Shown here: piece after piece, positions 1 to 4,917 of the stretch
How positions within the stretch are numbered: position 1 is the first letter of the stretch
Layout of the letters: each line of letters begins with the position of its first letter
Assembly (NCBI GenBank): GCA_002352055.1
Contig: DEHS01000019.1
Coordinates: forward strand, 25,146 to 32,807
DNA length: 7,662 nucleotides
Direction of reading: 5' to 3'
Source of the DNA: Legionellaceae bacterium UBA2794
Lineage (GTDB): Bacteria > Pseudomonadota > Gammaproteobacteria > Legionellales > Legionellaceae
Notes under the pieces: model-generated
Seen by the model: the letters and a program-made list of their open reading frames with translations, nothing else
Database searches by the model: none
Told to the model about the DNA's origin: nothing
Program-made: the position numbers and the translations under genes

Positions 1-432
1 CAATTTAAAGCATTAAACCCGCTACCTGAAAAAACACCAGGCCAAATCTTAACCGTTAATTTAGAAGGCGATATGATGCGCTATATCTGGACTATTAATA
101 ACCAAAAGTGGCCAGACATTAAACCTTTAATCGTTAATGAAAATAAACGCGTCGAAATGGTTTTTAACAATAAAACTTCTATGGCTCATCCTATGCACTT
201 ACATGGTCATGTCTTTGAAGTGACGGAAATTGATGGCAAAAAGATAAGTGGTGGTTTGTTGCACGATACAGTTTTGGTGTTACCGAAATCAACAGTGAAA
301 ATTCAATTCGATACCGATAATCCTGGTAATTGGATGATGCATTGCCATATGCTCTATCATCAAGAGACGGGGATGATGACGATTATGAATTATCAAGATG
401 TTAAACCTCCCATACTTCATATGGCTCACTAA
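1..432 (+). CDS. Multicopper oxidase, C-terminal cupredoxin domain (5'-partial)
   Basis: The frame is open from base 1, so the gene begins upstream; 143 residues are visible before TAA. They form the last cupredoxin domain of a multicopper oxidase. The motif HPMHLHGH at visible residues 63-70 supplies type 1, 2 and 3 copper ligands. HCHMLYHQETGM at about 114-125 has the HCHxxxH plus axial Met pattern of the T1 and trinuclear sites. Known for the family: oxidation of a substrate such as Cu(I) coupled to reduction of O2 to water, usually periplasmic. The wording of the last motif resembles CopA/PcoA copper-resistance oxidases more than CueO or laccases, but the N-terminal export signal and Met-rich region are outside the window, so the subfamily is inferred. 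All visible copper ligands are intact. No partner gene such as copB follows. Confidence 0.95.
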   Translation, partial: QFKALNPLPEKTPGQILTVNLEGDMMRYIWTINNQKWPDIKPLIVNENKRVEMVFNNKTSMAHPMHLHGHVFEVTEIDGKKISGGLLHDTVLVLPKSTVKIQFDTDNPGNWMMHCHMLYHQETGMMTIMNYQDVKPPILHMAH

Positions 433-750
433 GGGAGCTCTGAGTAAAAGTTTATATTGTAATCTGCGCCGCTGCAATTTGTTAGCAATGACGTGGAAGA
501 AGCTGCGCATTGAAACAGACCTGTCTGAATACTTTTGATGGTGCTTGGTTTGGTTTATTAAGGAGAATGGTGGCTAAGATGGGTAGATTTTATTGATTGA
601 ACAGAAGAAAGTTTAGAATTAAACCTACACAATCCAACTTAAAAATAATTTTGGAAATAAAAAAAGCTATTTTTAAACCGAATTTCCCTATGAGCCAAAG
701 AATTAAAGACCAGGGGATTAAGTATTGATTTCAATGTGTTAGCAGGCGGA
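433..750. other. Region without a convincing gene
   Basis: About 320 bases between the oxidase stop and the left inverted repeat. Stops are frequent in most frames. The longest stretch I noticed is a TTG-started plus frame at 597-728 (43 codons, containing PMSQRIKDQGIKY at its end), with no clear ribosome binding site and no family I recognise; it may be a gene remnant. An A/T-rich near-palindrome around 660-678 (AAAAAAAGCTATTTTT) has no GC stem and is not a convincing terminator for the oxidase gene. No tRNA, CRISPR or insertion sequence end was seen. Confidence 0.5.
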
Positions 751-779
751 TTCAATGATAGAAATTAAGCGTATATTCG
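751..779 (+). repeat. Left copy of a perfect 29-bp inverted repeat
   Basis: Bases 751-779 are the exact reverse complement of 1857-1885. The repeat runs inward from TTCAATGATAG to GTATATTCG. Similarity stops abruptly on both sides, as expected for ends of a mobile or invertible segment. Read inward, each copy contains ATG followed by codons for IEIKRIF, so both copies open the same short peptide. No flanking target duplication is obvious (AGGCGGA before this copy, TACTATG after the other). Confidence 0.9.
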
Positions 780-880
780 ATTTGTCCAGGTCACGACAGA
801 CAATGCCATTACAGTTTGGTATTAATAGGAGATTGAACATGACCCTTTTTTACCAGGATCCCGGCCGGGGGTCTATATAA
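755..880 (+). CDS. Doubtful 41-residue ORF starting in the left inverted repeat
   Basis: The ATG at 755 lies inside the inverted repeat, with AGGCGG eight bases upstream. A second in-frame ATG at 839 has a better site, AGGAG at 827-831 with seven-base spacing. The frame ends at TAA 878-880, eight bases before the stop of the convergent DUF6262 gene. The sequence contains CCCGGCCGGG (a palindrome) and ends in peptide DPGRGSI. I recognise no family. It could be a truncated gene start cut by the deletion that shaped the element, a leader peptide, or chance. Confidence 0.2.
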   Translation: MIEIKRIFDLSRSRQTMPLQFGINRRLNMTLFYQDPGRGSI

Positions 881-887
881 GGACAGC

Positions 888-1265
888 TTAATCACTTTGC
901 TTATAAATCGTGGCATAAGCAACTTCCAACTGTTGCTTAAGCTCATCAATTTTGCGTCTTAAGAGCATATTTTGCTTGGTAAGAATATCGATTTCTTTAT
1001 TTTTACGACTTAACTGAACAGCCTGATCCTGCATCAAAAGATTATTTTTTGCACATCTAGCTTTATCGATTAAATCCTTCACTTCAGTATGTTTATAAAG
1101 CCAAGCCTTAGTAACACCAGTAAAGTTTGAAACAGAATTGAAATTAATTGAAATGGACTGTTCCACCATAATCTTCAGTGCATCAAGCACTTTAGTTAAC
1201 GTTTCATCACTTTTCTTTTTAGCCGCAGCTTTAATGCCTGCTGTATCAGGGGATTTATTACTCAT
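888..1265 (-). CDS. DUF6262 / TnpC-like coiled-coil protein of Tn554-type elements
   Basis: 125 residues from the ATG at 1265. A start further upstream (1316) would add 17 residues, but the chosen start overlaps the stop of the preceding recombinase remnant in ATGAGTAA, a typical translational-coupling junction. Residues 40-60 look like a helix-turn-helix: FNSVSNFTGVTKAWLYKH matches the DUF6262/TnpC pattern of 'V...GVS..WLYK'. Residues 82-118 form a charged coiled coil (KNKEIDILTKQNMLLRRKID). Known of the family: TnpC is an accessory protein of the Tn554 TnpABC system that influences transposition efficiency or orientation. The reading frame is intact, unlike the recombinase it depends on, so it may be a stranded accessory gene or a recent casualty. 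Family call from pattern only. Confidence 0.7.
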   Translation of the reverse strand: MSNKSPDTAGIKAAAKKKSDETLTKVLDALKIMVEQSISINFNSVSNFTGVTKAWLYKHTEVKDLIDKARCAKNNLLMQDQAVQLSRKNKEIDILTKQNMLLRRKIDELKQQLEVAYATIYKQSD

Positions 1266-1835
1266 TTGAATTTTCCAATGTAAAAATAATTGATTGTAAG
1301 TTACAAGCCACTTCATTATTCATTTCTTCGATGCGATGCCAGCCATTTTGCTTCGCATTTTCAATGACCTTTACCGTTTCTTCAAGCTGAGTCTTATGTC
1401 GTTCAAGGTATTGCTTCGATGTTCTAAAATGCGTACATGTGAGACAAGCATTAGACCACGTCAGTGGTAGCAAGTTGATTATGATAGCGATAAAAGCTAG
1501 ATAAGCAACCCAGGATAACGTTTATCGTGGCAGGCTTTCTTGAGGCTTGGATTTCGTGTAAATCGATTATTTGAGCAGGCTCTTTAGATTGTCTTAACCA
1601 ACCGACAAATCCAGCTAAGCTCGCTAGATTAATGGTTTGCCAATTAAGTTGCTTATTAACTAAGTAATCCCAAAATAATTTCAAGCAATACGCGTAGCTT
1701 TTCAGTACACGGAGACTTATCTACGTTATTTAGATAGCGAACAAACTCGGTAATTGGTTTAATCGGCAAGTGATTGTCATCAAGAACTATCCATGTGACA
1801 TCATAAGAACTCAGTTTAATTTTCTGTACTTTCAT
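1258..1835 (-). pseudogene. Tyrosine recombinase (Tn554 TnpA/TnpB type), frameshifted and internally deleted
   Basis: The start is the ATG at 1835, with GAGG six bases upstream. The first part, MKVQKIKL through LDDNHLPIKPITEFVRYL, is the N-terminus of a TnpA-like recombinase. Near 1697-1705 the frame breaks: the reading resumes one frame over with YAYCLKLFWDYLVNKQLNW, the core-binding (SAM-like) domain, suggesting loss of two bases or gain of one. That frame runs to a TAA at 1451-1453 after 'LATTDVV'. A third frame (to 1258) encodes the C-terminal cysteine motif NACLTCTHFRTSKQYL and GWHRIEEMN, typical of the tail of TnpB-like recombinases. The catalytic domain with the R-H-R-Y residues is missing. 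The order N-terminus/tail suggests one deletion joining tnpA to the end of tnpB. The last frame overlaps the DUF6262 start by 8 bases. Confidence 0.75.
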
Positions 1836-1856
1836 AAAATACCTCAATGAAGAACG

Positions 1857-1885
1857 CGAATATACGCTTAATTTCTATCATTGAA
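1857..1885 (-). repeat. Right copy of the 29-bp inverted repeat
   Basis: Exact reverse complement of 751-779. It lies 21 bases upstream of the recombinase start codon at 1835, so it probably overlaps that gene's promoter region. Outside it follow a tandem GAATACTAT/GAATACTAT repeat (1883-1900) and a strong hairpin. Confidence 0.9.
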
Positions 1886-2059
1886 TACTATGAATACTAT
1901 AATCTCCTTAGGTCTGATTATCATAGTAATCAGACCTAAGATTATTATAGTTAATGCAGTAACGCGCTTCTCTTCCGTCTTCGCTTTTAGCAAAAAATGA
2001 ATCGGATTTGTCTTAACCTCTACAGCTTGATTAAAAAGATAATGTTTAAATTCAATAGA
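1868..2059 (-). other. Open frame without start, possible gene remnant
   Basis: A 63-codon minus frame between two stops, running from 2059 to the TAA at 1868-1870 inside the right inverted repeat. The first 38 residues look protein-like (VEVKTNPIHFLLKAKTEEKR); the remainder is hydrophobic and is produced by the hairpin and repeat DNA. No ATG near the start and no ribosome binding site. A vague resemblance of the KTEEKRVTALTIII stretch to the C-terminal part of some DDE transposases was noted but is too weak to name. If it is a remnant, it was cut by the inverted-repeat element. Confidence 0.2.
1907..1940. repeat. Perfect 14-bp stem hairpin next to the right inverted repeat
   Basis: CTTAGGTCTGATTA (1907-1920) and TAATCAGACCTAAG (1927-1940) are perfect reverse complements around the loop TCATAG. 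Less perfect pairing of flanking ATAATCT/AGATTAT extends it. There is no T-run directly after the stem on either strand, so it is not a standard intrinsic terminator, though it could block read-through between the recombinase promoter and the DUF1016 gene end, form a cruciform, or be a recombinase or transposase binding site. Confidence 0.8.
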
Positions 2060-2069
2060 TTAAACTCTT

Positions 2070-2104
2070 ATTAAATTGTCTCACCACTGGCGAGACAATT
2101 TAAT
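2070..2104. repeat. 35-nt palindrome immediately after the DUF1016 stop codon
   Basis: ATTAAATTGTCTCACC (2070-2085) pairs with 2089-2104 with one mismatch (A2083 opposite C2091) and a three-base loop. It begins directly after the DUF1016 stop codon (2105-2107). Its core, AATTGTCTCACCACTGGCGAGACAATT with two base differences, is the same as the palindrome inside the gene at 2791-2821. In the minus-strand transcript it would be a stable hairpin ended by a short UUUAAU stretch, so it may act as a weak terminator or 3'-end protector, or as a protein-binding site. Confidence 0.85.
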
Positions 2105-3127
2105 TTACTCTTCATCATCTAATAACAATTCGTGCAATTTTTCTTGTAACAATTTTTTATCAGGAAGCTGGATTTGATATTCAGCAATTAAAGCAGGAGA
2201 TAAAGTTCTATTTAGAGAAAACTCAACTACCTCTTTATCCTTACTCGCACATAATAATAAACCTATAGAAGGATTCTCATGTGTCTTTTTTACCGTTCGA
2301 TCCAAACCTTCCAGGTAAAATGACAACTTGCCAAGATATTCTGGTTCAAACCGCCCTACTTTCAATTCTACAGCAACCAAGCAATTTAACCCTCTATGGA
2401 AAAATAACAAATCTATTAAAAAATCTCTTCCACCTACTTGGAGTGGATACTCTGTTCCAACAAAACAAAAATCTTTGCCTAGTTCGGTTAGAAAGTTTTT
2501 GAGCTTAGCTAACAGAGCTCTATGAAGATCTATTTCTTCATGGTCATCATGAAGACCTAAAAATTCAACCATATAAGCATCTTTAAACGTATTTTTTGCT
2601 TCAGGATGTGATTGATTTAAAGCCCCTGAAATCTGAACAGGATTTAAAATCGATCGCTCATATAGCGCTGATTTAAATTGTCGTTCTAAATCTCGTTTAC
2701 TCCATCGTTCTTGAATGCATCTGTGTAAATAAAAATCACGCTCATCCTTGCTTTTACTTTGATTGATAATTATTAAGTTATGTGTCCAAGGTAATTGTCT
2801 CACCAGTGGTGAGACAATTACATCATTATGATAAGTGTCATAAAATTGTTTCATTCTAAAAAGGTTGGGTCGTGTGAAGCCTCTAATTCCAGGCTGAGTT
2901 CGAGATATATAGCTTGCCAACTGGTCGACTACTCCTTCACCCCATTCAGCAAGTGAAATTTTTTGACTAATGTATTCACCTATATGCCAGTATAGATCAA
3001 TTAATAAAGTATTAACCGCTTGATATGCCTTATTTTTTGAAGAGGTAATTAAATTTACGATGTCCTCAAAATTTTGCTCCTGAGAATGCACAAGCTGCTT
3101 TTTTACCATCACAAACCCTGTTGCCAT
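2105..3127 (-). CDS. DUF1016 (YhcG-type) PDDEXK nuclease
   Basis: 340 residues, full length for the family. Residues about 20-180 form the N-terminal DUF1016 helical domain (LYWHIGEYIS, TRPNLFRMKQFYDTY, LPWTHNLII, ERDFYLHRCIQERWSKRDLERQ). Residues about 180-330 form the PDDEXK domain: D239 in FLIDLLFF and E254-x-K256 in VAVELKVG are the likely metal-binding and catalytic residues, followed by LGKLSFYLE and PSIGLLLCASKD. Family members are predicted DNA nucleases, often solitary or near restriction and mobile loci; the substrate is unknown. The start at 3127 has no good ribosome binding site; Met7 at 3109, preceded by AGGG at six bases, is an equally good or better start. The gene stands alone, with a perfect palindrome at codons 103-112 and a related one right after the stop. 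Confidence 0.9.
   Translation of the reverse strand: MATGFVMVKKQLVHSQEQNFEDIVNLITSSKNKAYQAVNTLLIDLYWHIGEYISQKISLAEWGEGVVDQLASYISRTQPGIRGFTRPNLFRMKQFYDTYHNDVIVSPLVRQLPWTHNLIIINQSKSKDERDFYLHRCIQERWSKRDLERQFKSALYERSILNPVQISGALNQSHPEAKNTFKDAYMVEFLGLHDDHEEIDLHRALLAKLKNFLTELGKDFCFVGTEYPLQVGGRDFLIDLLFFHRGLNCLVAVELKVGRFEPEYLGKLSFYLEGLDRTVKKTHENPSIGLLLCASKDKEVVEFSLNRTLSPALIAEYQIQLPDKKLLQEKLHELLLDDEE
2791..2821. repeat. Perfect 31-nt palindrome inside the DUF1016 gene
   Basis: GTAATTGTCTCACCA (2791-2805) and TGGTGAGACAATTAC (2807-2821) are perfect reverse complements around one central base. On the minus strand it encodes VIVSPLVRQL (residues 103-112) in the N-terminal domain. The core TTGTCTCACCA-S-TGG-Y-GAGACAA is shared with 2070-2104. 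The chance of two such long related palindromes in one gene seems small, but no calculation was run. Confidence 0.9.
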
Positions 3128-3408
3128 AATATTTATTTAATTTTCTCATATGATTGGAATTCAATACAGTTTAAATTCAGCAATTAGGCTGGCTGAAGAA
3201 GCAAGACCATATTCAAGAATCCGTCCAAAGGCTGATGACTGAGGATAATATGCAACAAGATAGAAATCCTAAATCGCCCAGAACGCAAGCAAAGGAATCG
3301 ATTTGTTCTTCAAGCATGATGCCTAAGAATGACCCTGCTTCGATGAGGTGAGTCATTTGAGAGTATAGACAATATGACTCCTTCAGTTTTAATAAACAAG
3401 AAAATCAC
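3128..3408. other. Intergenic region with two doubtful mini-ORFs
   Basis: Two short plus frames lie in tandem: 3150-3242 (30 residues, including LAEEARPYSRIRPKADD, no ribosome binding site) and 3250-3351 (33 residues, beginning MQQDRNPKSP, with GAGG five bases before the ATG). I recognise neither; they may be relics of a disrupted gene. No promoter for the minus-strand DUF1016 gene stands out. The stretch 3352-3408 is plain AT-rich sequence. Confidence 0.4.
3250..3351 (+). CDS. Doubtful 33-residue hypothetical ORF
   Basis: ATG at 3250 with GAGG at 3241-3244 gives a plausible ribosome binding site at five-base spacing; the GAGG overlaps the stop of a preceding 30-codon frame. The product is polar, with two Cys or Ser-rich positions (SICSSSMM), no membrane segment and no recognised motif. 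It may be a fragment of a longer lost gene or chance. Confidence 0.2.
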   Translation: MQQDRNPKSPRTQAKESICSSSMMPKNDPASMR

Positions 3409-3928
3409 TTATTCTAAATCTGCTAATGGCAACGATTGTTTGATTTTCCAAAAATCTTGCCACGGGGCTTTCTTTAAATCCCACAATCGCTTCGGTAACG
3501 TCTTAATGGTATAAGCGGTGTCTGTACGCCCTTGTAATTTATGGGCATCAAGCTCAAAACGTAGGTGCCCTTCTTTATACGCTTTAGCAGGATTTTTATC
3601 GAGAGGTATCCAATGACCTTTATCCCAGAGCATTACTGTGCCCCCGCCATACTCCCCTTTTGGAATAATCCCTTCAAAAAATCCATAATCTACAGGATGG
3701 TCTTCCACATGCATGGCCAAACGTTTGACTGTAGGGTCAAAACAGGGTCCCTTGGGTATGGCCCAACTTAATAACACCCCATTCAACTCGATACGGAAAT
3801 CATAATGCAGATGACTTGCCGCATGTTTTTGAATGATAAAGAGATGTTCATGCTCATGAGTAATTTTGCCTTTAGGTTCGGCTGTTTTCTTAAAATCACG
3901 TTTTTTATGATAGTCTTTTAAGACTCAT
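3409..3928 (-). pseudogene. ligD: LigD remnant: phosphoesterase domain joined to polymerase-domain tail, frameshifted
   Basis: LigD is normally a multi-domain protein (3'-phosphoesterase, ATP-dependent ligase, primase-polymerase) that works with Ku in end joining. Here the ATG at 3928, preceded by AAGGTGG (3932-3938), starts MSLK, after which an A-run (3916-3919, AAAA where AAA would keep frame) shifts into an early stop. Correcting one base gives 172 residues. Residues 1-134 are the phosphoesterase domain, with FIIQKHAASHLHYDFR (H41, D43, R45), HVEDHPVDY and EGIIPKGEYGGG intact. After LQGR134 the sequence changes to TDTAYTIKTLPKRLWDLKK and PWQDFWKIKQSL, which is the C-terminal tail of the LigD polymerase domain, then stops. 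The ligase and nearly all of the polymerase domain are therefore deleted in frame. No ATG, GTG or TTG lies in the shifted frame before 3786, so an internal start would lose H41 and D43. Confidence 0.85.
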
Positions 3929-4027
3929 AGGCCACCTTGGCTATTATTGGTATATTCATATCAATGCCTCTTTTATGTTTAGCATTATGTGGTTTTAATT
4001 GCCACCTTTATCCTTTAGGAGAACCAT
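3929..4027. promoter_or_regulatory. Divergent ligD/ku intergenic region with both ribosome binding sites
   Basis: The two genes diverge from about 100 bases, so their promoters must lie here. The ku site is AGGAG at 4017-4021, six bases before its ATG. The ligD site is AAGGTGG at 3932-3938 on the minus strand. The octamer AAGGTGGC (minus strand) occurs twice, at 3931-3938 and 3999-4006. Candidate -35/-10 boxes are poor (for example TTGGCT at 3938-3943 with TATCAA downstream for ku), and I do not assign them. Confidence 0.5.
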
Positions 4028-4882
4028 ATGGCCAAATCAATTTGGAAAGGCGAACTCTCATTTGGGCTTGTATCTATCCCCGTGTCTATTACGTCAGCGC
4101 AAGAAAAAGAGGAGATTCATTTTCATTTATTAAACTCAAAAACCAATGCTCGGGTACGTTATCAGCGGGTGGATGAGGTAACGGGTAAGGAAGTACCTTG
4201 GGAAGAGATTGTCAAAGGCTATGAGGTCGATAAAGACCACTATATTTTAGTCGATGAAGAGGCGATTGAAAAAGCAACGCCTGAGGTATTTAAAACCATA
4301 GACATTGAAGAATTTGTTGATTTTGCAGGGATTGATATTTTGTATTTTTCCAAACCTTATTATTTGATTCCCGAAAGTAAAAATAAAAAATCTTATGTGC
4401 TATTGCGTGAAGCGTTAAGCCAATCCAACAAAGTAGGTGTTGCTAAAGTGATGATTCGCTCCAAAGAATCATTAACCCTTATTGTACCCCACCAACACGC
4501 GCTGGTGCTGTACCTTGTGCATTATCATGACGAAGTTCGCACTGAAGAGGACCTTAAGGTGCCCAAAGAAAGCATTAGCTCTTATAAAATTACCGAGCGA
4601 GAATTAAAAATGGCTGTTGGCTTAATTAAGGATATGACCGCAGACTGGAAACCCGAAAAATACCATAATGAATACCGTGAAGCCTTAGAGCAATGGCTTA
4701 CCAAACAAAAAACAGCGCGACCTAAAAAATCAGCTAAAACTCAAGGAAAGGCGACAACCACTAAAGCGGAGGTAGTGGATTTTATTACCCTGTTGAAAGA
4801 CAGCATGAACGCTAAAAAAAGTAACCGTGCGGCATCTAAAGGAAAAGCCAAGTCTACTAAAAAAGTGAAAACCAGCTCGTGA
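4028..4882 (+). CDS. ku: Ku, non-homologous end-joining DNA end-binding protein
   Basis: 284 residues, normal length for bacterial Ku. The start is fixed by AGGAG at six bases and by the family N-terminus MAKSIWKGELSFGLVSIPV. Residues 1 to about 205 are the Ku beta-barrel core that homodimerises and threads onto DNA ends (EIHFHLL, DFAGIDILYFSKPYYLIPE, KSYVLLREAL). Residues about 205-230 (DWKPEKYHNEYREALEQWL) are the conserved helical end. From about 230 the tail is rich in Lys, Ala and Ser (ARPKKSAKTQGKA, KSNRAASKGKAKSTKKVK), the basic extension that in other bacterial Ku proteins aids DNA binding and LigD recruitment. The frame is intact, in contrast with the divergent ligD remnant, so end joining would require a ligase from elsewhere in the genome. 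It converges with the exonuclease/GIY-YIG gene 35 bases downstream. Confidence 0.95.
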   Translation: MAKSIWKGELSFGLVSIPVSITSAQEKEEIHFHLLNSKTNARVRYQRVDEVTGKEVPWEEIVKGYEVDKDHYILVDEEAIEKATPEVFKTIDIEEFVDFAGIDILYFSKPYYLIPESKNKKSYVLLREALSQSNKVGVAKVMIRSKESLTLIVPHQHALVLYLVHYHDEVRTEEDLKVPKESISSYKITERELKMAVGLIKDMTADWKPEKYHNEYREALEQWLTKQKTARPKKSAKTQGKATTTKAEVVDFITLLKDSMNAKKSNRAASKGKAKSTKKVKTSS

Positions 4883-4917
4883 TTTGGACATTTATTAGGG
4901 TTAAGCTAACAAAATAC

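Larger units (their letters stand above)
751..1885 (-). mobile_element. Degenerate Tn554-like element bounded by 29-bp inverted repeats
   Basis: About 1.1 kb between perfect inverted repeats. The minus strand holds the start of a TnpA-like tyrosine recombinase, the C-terminal end of a large TnpB-like recombinase and a small DUF6262/TnpC-like gene, in the order known for Tn554-type elements. The recombinase is frameshifted and its catalytic domain is gone, so the element cannot move by itself. Tn554 itself has no terminal inverted repeats; inverted ends are known for the related recombinase-in-trio elements. Calling 751-779 and 1857-1885 the element ends is therefore inference; they could instead bound an invertible segment. 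Confidence 0.6.

Noticed and set aside
289..510. 73-codon minus frame
   Set aside because: Antisense to the oxidase copper-binding motifs, with no family features or ribosome site.
841..873. GACCC...GGGTC with inner CCCGGCCGGG as a terminator for the DUF6262 gene
   Set aside because: It is GC-rich and palindromic in the middle, but no T-run follows on the minus strand and the outer arms are far apart; left unassigned.
2281..2525. Two overlapping plus frames of 65-73 codons
   Set aside because: Antisense to the conserved PDDEXK domain of the DUF1016 gene.
3565..3771. 68-codon plus frame
   Set aside because: Antisense to the LigD phosphoesterase domain.
3937..4176. 79-codon plus frame with hydrophobic N-terminus
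   Set aside because: Covers the ligD/ku promoter region and then runs out of frame inside ku; no ribosome site.
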